A DNA stretch of 64,000 nt from Catenulispora yoronensis (GCF_039531695.1 NZ_BAAAQN010000018.1:62001-126000), one strand, 5' to 3'; counted from the first letter of the stretch, positions 53,647 through 62,350 are shown. Numbers and translations: made by a program. Notes: generated by a model from the sequence alone, not told the origin.

Positions 53647-53699
53647 GCCGCGGCGAGGGAGCCGGCCTGTTGCTTCGTTCTACAGGCCCTCGCCGCGGC
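53647..53699 (-). promoter_or_regulatory. Attenuator hairpin upstream of leuA
   Basis: Arms 53647-53659 and 53687-53699 (gccgcggcgaggg and its complement) pair perfectly over 13 bp, and an inner cctgt/acagg stem extends it. The 5' arm overlaps the last codons of the leader peptide, so ribosome stalling at the Leu codons would change folding. No T-run follows, so the switch may act on translation or through Rho. Confidence 0.7.
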
Positions 53700-53739
53700 T
53701 GCTAAGGAGAAGCAGGCCGCGCAGGCAGGAGTTGCACAT
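53680..53739 (-). CDS. leuA leader peptide (attenuation)
   Basis: A 19-residue ORF, MCNSCLRGLLLLSSRGEGL, runs from ATG 53739 to TAG 53680. It has six Leu in 19, four of them consecutive (CTG CTT CTC CTT). CTT is rare in this GC-rich genome, so it is well suited to sense leucyl-tRNA shortage. The stop codon lies inside the hairpin described at 53647-53699. No SD is obvious. Leader peptides of this kind are known ahead of actinobacterial leuA. Confidence 0.8.
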   Translation of the reverse strand: MCNSCLRGLLLLSSRGEGL

Positions 53740-53913
53740 AGCGTTGCGACTCTATAGCGATCGTCTCACCTGGCGCACGCCGCGTCCGGGATCCGAGATA
53801 CGCCGTCGCGGCACGCGGCTCCCACCTCGGACGTCACTCGATCAGAGTAATCGCAGGTCGGAGTATCGGCCAAAACGGTGACGCGGCCCCCGAAACCGCC
53901 CATAGTTAGCGCT

Positions 53914-55017
53914 ATGACCTGGGGAATGACCAGCGCAAAGACCGCAGACCGGGCCGCTCGCGCCGAGCGTCCGGTGTTCTGCGGCATCGTCCCCCCGCAC
54001 ATCCTGAGCCGGCTCGCCGGCTCCGACCTGCACGTCGCCGACGCGGCCCGCCGGACCCTCGTCGCCGACGTGCGGCACCGGCTGACCCGCGGCGCGGTGC
54101 CGTGGGTCGGCGAGCGCCACCTGGCGCCGCCGGCCGGGGTCGACCACCGCGACGACCGATCCGTCTACGACGACCACGACACCGAGAATCTGCCGGGCTC
54201 GGAGGTCCGGGCCGAGGGCGCGCCGCCGACCGGCGACCGCAGCGCGGACGAGGCCTACGACGGGCTCGGTGCCACGTTCGACTTCTATCTGAAGGTCTAC
54301 AAGCGGTGGTCGGTCGACGGCCAGGGCCTGCCGCTGAAGGGCACCGTGCACTACGGCGTCCAGTACGACAACGCGTTCTGGAACGGCTCGCAGATGGTGT
54401 TCGGCGACGGCGACGGGTCGGTGTTCGGCCGGTTCACGTCGTCGGTGGACGTCATCGGCCACGAGCTGACGCACGGGGTGACGCAGTACACCGCGAACCT
54501 GGTCTACCGGGGCCAGTCCGGGGCGCTGAACGAGTCGGTGTCCGACGTGTTCGGCTCCATGGTGAAGCAGTACCAGCTGGGCCAGGACGCGGCCGACGCG
54601 GACTGGCTGATCGGCGCCGGGCTGTTCCTGCCGTCGGTGCAAGGGGTGGCGCTGCGGTCGATGAAGGATCCGGGCACGGCGTACGACGACCCGAACATCG
54701 GCAAGGATCCGCAGCCGGCGGCGATGGCCGCCTATGTCGACACCTCCGACGACGACGGCGGCGTGCACATCAACTCCGGGATCCCGAACCGGGCGTTCTA
54801 CCTGGCCGCGACCGGGATCGGCGGCAATTCCTGGGACGGCGCCGGGCTGATCTGGTACGACGTCCTGACCTCGCCGACGCTGCCGGCCGCCGCGACGTTC
54901 GCGACGTTCGGCACGGCGACGGTGCACGCGGCCGAGAAGCGGTTCGGGCGCAAGTCGCACCAGGCGCACGCGGTCGCCGCCGCTTGGCGGGAGGTGGGCG
55001 TCTCGGTGCACACCTGA
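53914..55017 (+). CDS. M4-family (thermolysin-like) metallopeptidase without signal peptide
   Basis: 367 residues from ATG 53914; ATG 53926 is an alternative, and neither has a strong SD. A short N-terminal propeptide-like part contains CGIVPPHILSRLA, as in protealysin-type enzymes. The peptidase domain follows: Zn site VIGHELTHGVTQYTANLVY (HExxH), third ligand in GALNESVSDVFGSMV, and the catalytic His region DDGGVHINSGIPNRAFYLAA. No signal peptide is seen, so it may be cytoplasmic or non-classically exported. A neutral endopeptidase activity is expected. It is divergent from leuA. Confidence 0.9.
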   Translation: MTWGMTSAKTADRAARAERPVFCGIVPPHILSRLAGSDLHVADAARRTLVADVRHRLTRGAVPWVGERHLAPPAGVDHRDDRSVYDDHDTENLPGSEVRAEGAPPTGDRSADEAYDGLGATFDFYLKVYKRWSVDGQGLPLKGTVHYGVQYDNAFWNGSQMVFGDGDGSVFGRFTSSVDVIGHELTHGVTQYTANLVYRGQSGALNESVSDVFGSMVKQYQLGQDAADADWLIGAGLFLPSVQGVALRSMKDPGTAYDDPNIGKDPQPAAMAAYVDTSDDDGGVHINSGIPNRAFYLAATGIGGNSWDGAGLIWYDVLTSPTLPAAATFATFGTATVHAAEKRFGRKSHQAHAVAAAWREVGVSVHT

Positions 55018-55154
55018 GCGGCGCCGCCGGCACGCGCCGCCGAGGAGTGGGACCGAAGCACCTGGCCGAAGCGCATGACCAAAGCCTTCAGCCGAAGCCG
55101 TACCGCCAATAATGAATCGCCGCCGATGCAGGGCCCTGCCTAGCATCGGCGGCG

Positions 55155-56135
55155 ATGACTATCGATATCCGAGAGCTCGACCCCGCGCAGCCGGAGACCC
55201 TGGCCGCGCTGCTGCCGGTCTTCCAGGCCGCGCTCGCTGTGGACGCCCCGCTTCATGCGCGGCCCGACACGGCCTTCATGCGGCTCGTCACCGCCGCGCG
55301 AGTGGATCAGCACCGCGTATTCCTGGCCGCCTACGACGACGGGGCGCCGATCGGCTACGGCTGCCTCATCCACAACCTCATCGTGAATCAGGACATGGTG
55401 TTCGCGGACATCTGGGTCCTGCCGGAGCGTCGCGCCGATGTGGCCGCGCCGCTGATCGAAGCGTTCAAGGAGTACGCCCGCGGCCGGGGCGCGACGCGTT
55501 TCGTCGGCGGGTCCACCGAGCCCGCCGCCGCCGGCTACGACCCGGTGTTCACCGCCGGAGGGGGCCGCAAAGTCGACGCGGACCAGCGTTCCCAACTGGA
55601 CCTGACCACGATCGACCGCGACCAGTACGCCGCCTGGGCCGCACCGTCGGAGAAGAACGCGCACTACCGCGTCGAGAGCTGGCTGGCCCCCACCCCGGAG
55701 GACCTGCTTCCGGCGCTGGCGATCGCCGGGGAGGCGATGCACGACGCGCCCTCCACGCTCGAATTCGAGCATCCGCCGCCGGATGTCGACCGGCGGCGCC
55801 GGCGCGAGGCGTTCTTCGCCGCGCTGGATGTCCGCAAGTACAACATCGCGGCGTTCGCCGAGGACGGCGTGGTCGCCGGGTTCCACGAGGTGCTCGTCGT
55901 CCCCGGTTTCCGTATGGCCGACATCGACCACACCGCCGTCACGGCCCCGTTCCGCGGCCACGGCCTCGGCCTGCGGCTCAAGGCCGCCCTGACGCTGCGG
56001 CTGCTGGCCGACGAGCCGCACGTCGACCTGATCGGCACCTGGAACAACACCGACAACGAACCGATGCTGCGAGTGAACCAGACCTTGGGCTACCGGCCCG
56101 CGGAAGTCTGGAACACCTGGCAGTTCGACCTCTGA
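55155..56135 (+). CDS. Two-domain GNAT-type N-acetyltransferase (first tandem copy)
   Basis: 326 residues from ATG 55155 (MTIDIRELDPAQPETLAALL). The N-terminal GNAT half has GYGCLIHNLIVNQDMVFADIWVLPERRADVAAPLIEAF. The C-terminal half repeats the fold, with FRMADIDHTAVTAPFRGHGL followed by GLRLK, the RxxGxG/A acetyl-CoA loop, and ends with TLGYRPAEVWNTWQFDL. Such double-GNAT proteins in actinobacteria resemble mycothiol synthase and Eis-like enzymes in layout, but the substrate is unknown. It is followed after 12 bp by a paralogue with the same ending. Confidence 0.82.
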   Translation: MTIDIRELDPAQPETLAALLPVFQAALAVDAPLHARPDTAFMRLVTAARVDQHRVFLAAYDDGAPIGYGCLIHNLIVNQDMVFADIWVLPERRADVAAPLIEAFKEYARGRGATRFVGGSTEPAAAGYDPVFTAGGGRKVDADQRSQLDLTTIDRDQYAAWAAPSEKNAHYRVESWLAPTPEDLLPALAIAGEAMHDAPSTLEFEHPPPDVDRRRRREAFFAALDVRKYNIAAFAEDGVVAGFHEVLVVPGFRMADIDHTAVTAPFRGHGLGLRLKAALTLRLLADEPHVDLIGTWNNTDNEPMLRVNQTLGYRPAEVWNTWQFDL

Positions 56136-56147
56136 GATGACGACGCG

Positions 56148-57131
56148 ATGACCATCGAGATCCGAGAACTGGACCCCCACGAGCCCGGCACCGACGCGGT
56201 GCTGCTGCCGGTCCTCCGGGCGGCGAGCGCCGTGGATTCCCCGCGGCATCCGGAGGCGAACGAAGCCTGGGTGCATTACATCAACGGGCCGCGGATCGCG
56301 CGGCATCGCACGGCCCTGGTCGCATTCGACGGTGCCGAAGCCGTCGGCTACGGCTTGTTGAACCAGGACCTGGAGTCGAACCAGGACATGGTGTATGGCG
56401 ACATCTGGATCCGGCCGGAGCATCGGGCGGATACGACGGTGCCGTTGGTGGACGCGTTCAAGGCGTATACGCGCTCCCGTGGCGGCAAGCGGCTGGTGAG
56501 TGTGTTCAGCGAGCTCGCCGTGTCCGACTACGAGCAGGTGTTCGCGGCGGAGGGCGGGCGCCTGGTCAGCAGGGAGTGGCGTTCGCAGCTGGATCTTCGG
56601 GCGATCGATCGTGAGCGGTATGCGGCGTGGGCCGCGCCGTCGGAGAAGAACGCGCACTACCGGATCGAGTACTGGGTGACGCCGACGCCGGAGCATCTGC
56701 TGGAGGCGATGGTGAGGGCGAACGAGGCGATGCGGGACGCGCCGACCGGCGATCTGGCGTTCGAGTACCCGCCGCCGAGTGTGGATCGCCGCCGCCGCGC
56801 GGAGGCGCTTTCGGTGGCCTCCGGGGAGCGGAAGCACGTGGTCGCCGCGCTCACTGACGACGGGGTGGTCGCCGGGTTCCACGAGCTCTATGCGGCGCCG
56901 GGGTTCGGGATGGCCGACGTCGGCAACACCGGCGTTCCGGCCGGGTTCCGCGGCCACGGTCTCGGGTTGCGGCTGAAGGCGGATCTGGCGCTGCGGCTGG
57001 CGGCGGCGGAGCCGGAGATCGAGACGGTGAGCACCTGGAACGGTGCGGACAACGAGCCGATGCTGCGGGTGAACGAGGCGTTGGGGTACGAGCGGGCCGA
57101 GGCCTGGAGCAACTGGCAGTTCGACCTCTGA
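56148..57131 (+). CDS. Two-domain GNAT-type N-acetyltransferase (second tandem copy)
   Basis: 327 residues from ATG 56148 (MTIEIRELDPHEPGTDAVLL). It aligns throughout with the preceding gene: shared AAPSEKNAHYRxE, EYPPPxVDRRRR, the acetyl-CoA loop PAGFRGHGLGLRLKADLALR, and the C-terminal NWQFDL. It is clearly a tandem duplication. It is more diverged in the first ~90 residues, where substrate binding is likely. Co-transcribed with the first copy. After the stop, an 18-bp-like ccggagtcc(c/t) repeat fills 57160-57231. Confidence 0.82.
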   Translation: MTIEIRELDPHEPGTDAVLLPVLRAASAVDSPRHPEANEAWVHYINGPRIARHRTALVAFDGAEAVGYGLLNQDLESNQDMVYGDIWIRPEHRADTTVPLVDAFKAYTRSRGGKRLVSVFSELAVSDYEQVFAAEGGRLVSREWRSQLDLRAIDRERYAAWAAPSEKNAHYRIEYWVTPTPEHLLEAMVRANEAMRDAPTGDLAFEYPPPSVDRRRRAEALSVASGERKHVVAALTDDGVVAGFHELYAAPGFGMADVGNTGVPAGFRGHGLGLRLKADLALRLAAAEPEIETVSTWNGADNEPMLRVNEALGYERAEAWSNWQFDL

Positions 57132-57231
57132 TGTCAGAGTCCTGCGACGTGAGGCTCCGGGCGCGGGTCCCGGAGTCCTGGCAGGTCCCGGAGTCCCAGC
57201 GGGCCCCGGACTCCCAGCAAGTCCCGGACTC

Positions 57232-58350
57232 CTAAAAGCCCAGCTTCGCCAGCTGCTTGGGGTCACGCTGCCAGTCCTTGGCCACCTTCACGTGCAGGTC
57301 CAGGAACACCGGCGTGCCCAGCAGCGCCTCGATCTGCCGCCGGGCCCGCGAGCCGACCTCGCGCAGCCGCTCGCCGCCCTGGCCGATGACGATCGCCTTC
57401 TGGCTGGGCCGCTCCACGTAGAGGGTGGCGTGCACGTCCAGCAGCGGCCGGTCGGCCGGGCGGTCCTCGCGCAGCGTCATCTCCTCGACGGTGACCGCCA
57501 GCGAGTGCGGCAGCTCGTCGCGGACGCCCTCCAGCGCCGCCTCGCGCACCAGCTCGGCGACCATGATCTCCTCGGGCTCGTCGGTGAGCTCGCCGCCCGG
57601 GTACAGCGGCGGCGACTGCGGCAGCTGCTTCACCAGCAGGTCCTCCAGCAGCTGGATCTGGGTGTCGCGGACGGCCGAGACCGGGATCACCTCGGCCCAC
57701 TCCACGCCGACCTCGCGGCCCAGCTCGACCAGGGCCAGCAGCTGCTCGGCGATCTGCTCCTTGGCGGCCTTGTCGGTCTTGGTGAGGATCGCCACCTTCG
57801 GGGTGCGGCGGATCTCGGCCAGCTCGGCGGCGATGAACCGGTCGCCGGGGCCGATCTTCTCGTCGGCCGGCACGCAGAAGCCGATCACGTCGACCTCGGC
57901 CCAGGTGGCGCGGACCTCGTCGTTCAGGCGGGCGCCGAGCAGCGTGCGCGGCTTGTGCAGGCCGGGCGTGTCGACGAGCACCAGCTGCGCGTCCTCGCGG
58001 TGCACGATGCCGCGCACGGTGTGCCGGGTGGTCTGCGGCCGCCCGGAGGTGATGGCCACCTTGGCGCCGACCACCGAGTTGGTCAGGGTGGACTTGCCGG
58101 CGTTGGGCCGCCCGACGAAGCAGGCGAACCCGGCGCGGAAGTCGTCGGGGAACTCGTCGCGCGGCGGGGAGTCGTCCCGCACGCCGCGGCCGTAGGCGGT
58201 CGGCGCGGGCTCGGAGTCGCGGACCCGGTCGGAGGTGACGCGGCGTTCGGCGAGCTGCTGGCTGCGCTTGACGCGCTCGGCCTTCTTCTTCGCCGCTTCG
58301 GCGTTCGCCGCCTGGCGGGACCGGGACCGTCCACTCGCGCTGCTCGTCAT
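57232..58350 (-). CDS. era: GTPase Era
   Basis: 372 residues from ATG 58350 (MTSSASGRSRSRQAANAEAA); an ATG at 58359 is also possible. A basic ~70-residue extension precedes the GTPase domain: G1 GRPNAGKSTLTNSVVG, G2 TTRHTVRG, G3 DTPGLHKPRTLLG, G4 TKTD, G5 VSAVR. The C-terminal KH domain contains VIGQGGERLREVGSRARRQI (GxxG loop). Era binds 16S rRNA and is needed for 30S assembly. The N-terminal extension is longer than in E. coli Era (~301 residues total). Confidence 0.95.
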   Translation of the reverse strand: MTSSASGRSRSRQAANAEAAKKKAERVKRSQQLAERRVTSDRVRDSEPAPTAYGRGVRDDSPPRDEFPDDFRAGFACFVGRPNAGKSTLTNSVVGAKVAITSGRPQTTRHTVRGIVHREDAQLVLVDTPGLHKPRTLLGARLNDEVRATWAEVDVIGFCVPADEKIGPGDRFIAAELAEIRRTPKVAILTKTDKAAKEQIAEQLLALVELGREVGVEWAEVIPVSAVRDTQIQLLEDLLVKQLPQSPPLYPGGELTDEPEEIMVAELVREAALEGVRDELPHSLAVTVEEMTLREDRPADRPLLDVHATLYVERPSQKAIVIGQGGERLREVGSRARRQIEALLGTPVFLDLHVKVAKDWQRDPKQLAKLGF

Positions 58351-58491
58351 GGGGACCATTCTCCCCTACTCGGAGCGGTCTGCCGCCCGGGTGCGCCAAG
58401 AGCAGCCGGGCGGGGCCGGGGAACACGGCGCCGGGAGGTCGGCGCCGGGGCTTGGTGCCTGGACTTGGCGCCGGCTTTCGAGAGCTCGGCG

Positions 58492-58821
58492 CTAACGCTT
58501 GGGGTCGGCCAGGAACAGGCGCGGCTGCACACCGTTGGCCTTCATGTCCGCCGCCGCTTCCAAGTCCTCGCGCCGGAACTGCTTCTCCTCGCTGACCACG
58601 ACCGCGGCCTCCAGCGCCTTAGCGCCGCTCGCCACGGCCATGGCGATGGCGGTCTGGAGGGCCGACAGCTTCAGCGCCGGGAGGTCCACGGTGGTGGCGA
58701 CGTAGGTGCGGCCGGTCTCGTCACGGACGGCGGCGCCCTCGGCGGCGCCGTTGCGGGCGCGCTGGGCCTTGGCGAGGGTGAGGAGCTTGGCGTTCTCGGG
58801 GTCCAGCTGGGAGTCGGTCAT
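58492..58821 (-). CDS. Degenerate cytidine-deaminase-like protein
   Basis: 109 residues from ATG 58821 (MTDSQLDPENAKLLTLAKAQ). The pattern GAAVRDETGRTYVATTVDLP parallels the strand of cytidine deaminases that precedes the C/HAE motif. In place of that motif the sequence has LPALKLSALQTAIAMAVASG, and no PCxxC follows, so the zinc ligands and catalytic Glu are missing. It sits between era and the CNNM/CorC gene, where actinobacteria usually carry a cdd-annotated gene. Probably a non-catalytic relative with another role. Confidence 0.7.
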   Translation of the reverse strand: MTDSQLDPENAKLLTLAKAQRARNGAAEGAAVRDETGRTYVATTVDLPALKLSALQTAIAMAVASGAKALEAAVVVSEEKQFRREDLEAAADMKANGVQPRLFLADPKR

Positions 58822-58920
58822 GGCTCCACGCTATCGAGAAGGACCCGCCGGGACTTCGCAGCCCCACGGCAGCCCACGGCAGCCCCATGGCAGCCCCGCG
58901 AAGGAGAAAACCAAAAACTC

Positions 58921-58951
58921 GAAGGCCCCGGATCAAAGATCCGGGGCCTTC
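58921..58951 (-). terminator. Terminator after tRNA-Gly
   Basis: Arms 58921-58933 and 58939-58951 (gaaggccccggat and its complement) with a 5-nt loop. On the minus strand it is followed by GAGTTTTTGGTTTT, a proper intrinsic terminator. Confidence 0.9.
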
Positions 58952-58957
58952 GCACCG

Positions 58958-59030
58958 AGCGGATGACGAGACTCGAACTCGCGACCCTCACCTTGGCAAG
59001 GTGATGCTCTACCAACTGAGCCACATCCGC
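58958..59030 (-). tRNA. tRNA-Gly (GCC)
   Basis: Acceptor GCGGATG pairs with CATCCGC; anticodon stem TCACC/GGTGA with loop TTGCCAA; T-loop TTCGAGT; discriminator T. CCA is not encoded. It is inserted between the CNNM/CorC gene and the cdd-like gene, on the same strand. Confidence 0.93.
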
Positions 59031-59161
59031 ATTGTGTTGTTGCCACCCGGTTTCCCTGGCGACGAGGAAAACTATAGCCCATGTCCGGGGTCGGTTCGCC
59101 ACCCGGTTACCGCGGCGCGCGGAGCCGTCATCGGGAATCGCCTTCTGAACAGTGAACGAAT

Positions 59162-59195
59162 CAGCGCGCCGATCCGATTTCGGATCGGCGCGCTG
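59162..59195 (-). terminator. Terminator after the CNNM/CorC gene
   Basis: Arms 59162-59176 and 59181-59195 (cagcgcgccgatccg and its complement) enclose ATTT, 30 bases beyond the stop at 59226. Confidence 0.8.
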
Positions 59196-59225
59196 TGACG
59201 TTCTCGGACGCGCATTTGCGAAAGC

Positions 59226-60503
59226 TCAGCCCTGGTCCTGCGGAACCCGCTTCACCAAAACCGTCCCGATCCGCCGCCGCCGGCCCTCCGCCGACTCGGC
59301 GGTCAGCCGCAGCCCTTCCAGCTCGATCTGCGCCCCCGGGATCGGCACCCGGCCCAGGCGCTTGGCCATCAGGCCGCCGACGGTCTCCACGTCGTCGTCC
59401 TCGAGGTCGACGCCGAACAGCTCGCCGAGCTCGTCCACGCCCAGGCGCGACGTGACGCGCGCCGCGTCCGGGGACAGCCGCTCCACCGAGGGACGCTCCA
59501 CGTCGTACTCGTCGGCGATCTCGCCGACGATCTCCTCCAGGATGTCCTCGATGGTGACCAGGCCGGCGGTGCCGCCGTACTCGTCGATGACCACGGCCAG
59601 GTGGATGTGCCCGGCCTGCATGTCGCGCAGCAGCTCGTCGGCGGGCTTGCTGTCCGGCACGCACACCGGGTCGCGCATCACCGACTCCACCTCCTCCAGC
59701 GTCTCGCCGCTGGGGTGCTCGTGGATGCGCCGCACCAGGTCCTTGAGGTAGACGATGCCGACCACGTCGTCGGCGTTCTCGCCGCACACCGGGATCCGGG
59801 AGAAGCCGCTGCGCAGCGCCAGCGACAGGGCCTGGCGCAGGGTCTTGTGCCGCTCGATGAACACCATGTCGGTGCGCGGCACCATCACCTCGCGCACCAG
59901 CGTGTCGCCGAGCTCGAAGACCGAGTGCACCATGCGGCGCTCCTCGTCCTCGATGACGCTGTTCGCCTCGGCCAGGTCCACCAGGGCGCGCAGCTCGGCC
60001 TCGGAGGCGAACGGGCCCTCGCGGAAGCCGCGGCCCGGTGTCACCGCGTTGCCGATCACGATCAGCAGCTGGGCCAGCGGGCCGAGGATCTTCTGCAGCA
60101 GCGCCAGCGGGCCGGCGAAGGCCAGCGCCACCCGCACCGAGTGCTGGCGGCCGATGGTGCGCGGCATCACGCCGACGAAGATGTAGGAGACCGCGATCAT
60201 GATCCCGATCGCGGCGAAGGTGGCGCCCCAGACCGAGTCGACGCGGCGCACGCAGAGCACGGTGACCAGGACGGTGGCGGCGATCTCGCAGGCCACCCGG
60301 AGCAGCAGCACCAGGTTCAGCACCCGGGCCGGGTCGTCGACCAGCTCCTGGAGCCGGCCGGCGCGGGGCACGCCCTCCTCGACCAGCTCGGCGGCCCGGA
60401 CCCGGGAGACCCGGGACAGCGCGGCGTCGGCGCAGGCCGAGAACCCGGCGACGGCGACCAGCGCCACCACGGCGACGATCTCCCAAAAGAGCAGGGCACT
60501 CAT
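59226..60503 (-). CDS. CNNM/CorC (HlyC)-family membrane protein with CBS pair
   Basis: 425 residues from ATG 60503. The N-terminal DUF21/CNNM domain has three or four membrane segments (FWEIVAVVALVAVAGFSA, VLNLVLLLRVACEIAATVLV, FAAIGIMIAVSYIFVG). A CBS pair follows (VREVMVPRTDMVFIERHKTL, LRSGFSRIPVCGENADDVVG, VMRDPVCVPDSKPADELL, HLAVVIDEYGGTAGLVTIED). The C-terminal CorC_HlyC domain (LGRVPIPGAQIELEGLRLTA) completes it. The family is implicated in Mg2+ efflux or divalent-cation homeostasis. Gene order phoH-ybeY-this-era is conserved in actinobacteria. Confidence 0.93.
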   Translation of the reverse strand: MSALLFWEIVAVVALVAVAGFSACADAALSRVSRVRAAELVEEGVPRAGRLQELVDDPARVLNLVLLLRVACEIAATVLVTVLCVRRVDSVWGATFAAIGIMIAVSYIFVGVMPRTIGRQHSVRVALAFAGPLALLQKILGPLAQLLIVIGNAVTPGRGFREGPFASEAELRALVDLAEANSVIEDEERRMVHSVFELGDTLVREVMVPRTDMVFIERHKTLRQALSLALRSGFSRIPVCGENADDVVGIVYLKDLVRRIHEHPSGETLEEVESVMRDPVCVPDSKPADELLRDMQAGHIHLAVVIDEYGGTAGLVTIEDILEEIVGEIADEYDVERPSVERLSPDAARVTSRLGVDELGELFGVDLEDDDVETVGGLMAKRLGRVPIPGAQIELEGLRLTAESAEGRRRRIGTVLVKRVPQDQG

Positions 60504-60549
60504 GCGGCGCTCCCGCGGACCCGAGTGCCCTGCGTACGTCTATGACTGC

Positions 60550-61029
60550 TCATCGAGCGCCGGACCTGGCCTTCCATCCTCGCAGCAGCTGCTTCTGCAG
60601 CCCGAACATCTCGGCTTCCTCGTCCGGCTCGGCGTGGTCGTAGCCGAGCAGGTGCAAGATCCCGTGGGTGGTGAGCAGCCGCAGCTCGTCGGCGGTGCCG
60701 TGGCCGGCGTCCTTGGCCTGCTTGACCGCCACCTCCGGGCACAGCACGACGTCCCCGAGCAGGCCCGGGACCGGCTCGTTGTCGTCCTCGGCGCGGGCCG
60801 GGCGCAGCTCGTCCATGGGGAAGGAGAGCACGTCGGTCGGGCCGGGCTCGTCCATCCACTGGATGTGCAGCTGCTCCATCGCGGCGGTGTCCACCAGCAG
60901 GATGGACAGCTCGGCCATCGGATGGATGCCCATCTCGCCGAGCACGTACCGGGCCACCCCGACCAGCTCCTCGGCGTCCACGCCCTGGTCGGGGCCGTAG
61001 TCGGTCTCGTTGGCGATGTCGATCGACAT
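60550..61029 (-). CDS. ybeY: Endoribonuclease YbeY (rRNA maturation factor)
   Basis: 159 residues from ATG 61029 (MSIDIANETDYGPDQGVDAE). The diagnostic metal motif is THGILHLLGYDHAEPDEEAE (HxxxHxxxxxH), preceded by GPTDVLSFPMDELRP and GDVVLCPEVA. YbeY processes the 3' end of 16S rRNA and takes part in ribosome quality control. The start follows the phoH stop by 4 bp, so they are translationally linked. An AGGAAGAGG SD lies at the end of phoH. Confidence 0.95.
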   Translation of the reverse strand: MSIDIANETDYGPDQGVDAEELVGVARYVLGEMGIHPMAELSILLVDTAAMEQLHIQWMDEPGPTDVLSFPMDELRPARAEDDNEPVPGLLGDVVLCPEVAVKQAKDAGHGTADELRLLTTHGILHLLGYDHAEPDEEAEMFGLQKQLLRGWKARSGAR

Positions 61030-61033
61030 GGGA

Positions 61034-62212
61034 CTAGCGCCTCTTCCTCGTGGCGTCCCCGCCCCGGCCGCCGTGCTCCTGGACCGCGTCGTAGCGCCCG
61101 TAGGCGTCGACGATGTCCCCCACCAGCCGGTGCCGCACGACATCGGCACTGGTCAACTCCGCGAAATGGATGTCCTCCACGTCGGACAGGATATTGCGCA
61201 CGACCCGCAGCCCGGACTCGGTGCCGCCGGGCAGGTCGACCTGCGTCACGTCGCCGGTGACGACGATCTTGGAGCCGAAGCCGAGCCGGGTGAGGAACAT
61301 CTTCATCTGCTCGGGGGAGGTGTTCTGCGCCTCGTCGAGGATGATGAATGCGTCATTGAGGGTCCGTCCACGCATATATGCCAGCGGAGCCACCTCGATA
61401 ACCCCGGCCGCCATCAGCCGAGGAATACTGTCCGGGTCGATCATGTCGTGCAGCGCGTCGTAGAGCGGGCGCAGGTACGGGTCGATCTTCTCGTACAGGG
61501 TGCCGGGCAGGAAGCCGAGCTTCTCGCCGGCCTCGACCGCGGGGCGGGTCAGGATGATGCGGTTGACCTGCTTGCTCTGCAGCGCCTGCACGGCCTTGGC
61601 CATGGCCAGGTAGGTCTTGCCGGAGCCGGCCGGGCCGATGCCGAAGACGATGGTGTTGCGGTCGATGGCGTCGACGTAGGTCTTCTGGTTCAGCGTCTTG
61701 GGGCGGATGGTGCGGCCCCGGTTGCTGAGGATGTTCTGGGTCAGCACCTCGGCCGGGCGCTGGCCGTCGACGTCGGCCTCGCCGCTGCGGAGCATCTGGA
61801 TGGAGCGCTCGACGCCGTCCTCGGTGAGCGGGGCGCCGGTGCGGAGCATCAGCAGCATCTCCTCGAACAGGCGCTGGACCAGGCCCACCTCGGCCGGGCT
61901 GCCGGCCGCGGTGACCTGGTTGCCGCGGGCGTGGATGTCGACGCCCGGGAAGGCCTTCTCGATCACCCGGAGCAGACCGTCGCCGGCGCCGAAGACGGTG
62001 ACCAGGGGGTGGCCGGACGGTATCTCGATCTTGGCCTGGACGACGCCGGGCGCCACCTGTTCGGCGCTGCCGGCGCTGCCGGCGCCGGGGTGGCCGGCGC
62101 GCGGGGTGCCGCCGTTCGAGCCCGCGCGGCCGGCGTCGGCCGGCTTCCCGTTGCGGTCCGCGGCCGAGGACTGGCGGCCCTTGCCGGAGCGCGGTGCGGT
62201 GTTGTCTGCCAT
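61034..62212 (-). CDS. phoH: PhoH-like ATPase
   Basis: 392 residues from ATG 62212 (MADNTAPRSGKGRQSSAADR). A disordered Gly/Ala/Arg N-terminus is followed by a KH-like segment (LVTVFGAGDGLLRVIEKAFP), then the PhoH ATPase: Walker A IVFGIGPAGSGKTYLAMAKA, RIILTRPAVEAGEKLGFLPG, Walker B DAFIILDEAQNTSPEQMKMF, VVTGDVTQVDLPGGTESGLR. Conserved linkage to ybeY suggests an RNA helicase or RNase-associated role. It is the first gene of the era-ward operon. Confidence 0.93.
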   Translation of the reverse strand: MADNTAPRSGKGRQSSAADRNGKPADAGRAGSNGGTPRAGHPGAGSAGSAEQVAPGVVQAKIEIPSGHPLVTVFGAGDGLLRVIEKAFPGVDIHARGNQVTAAGSPAEVGLVQRLFEEMLLMLRTGAPLTEDGVERSIQMLRSGEADVDGQRPAEVLTQNILSNRGRTIRPKTLNQKTYVDAIDRNTIVFGIGPAGSGKTYLAMAKAVQALQSKQVNRIILTRPAVEAGEKLGFLPGTLYEKIDPYLRPLYDALHDMIDPDSIPRLMAAGVIEVAPLAYMRGRTLNDAFIILDEAQNTSPEQMKMFLTRLGFGSKIVVTGDVTQVDLPGGTESGLRVVRNILSDVEDIHFAELTSADVVRHRLVGDIVDAYGRYDAVQEHGGRGGDATRKRR

Positions 62213-62350
62213 AGGAACGGCCGTACGGCCTTTGATCACTCTCCCGGTTTCGTGGTGCCTCCATGCTAGCCCGCACCCCGGCGACCAGGGCGGGAGATTT
62301 TCCGCGCCTCCCCTTTTCGTCATCTTGACACTATGCTATGGTCGAAGCGG

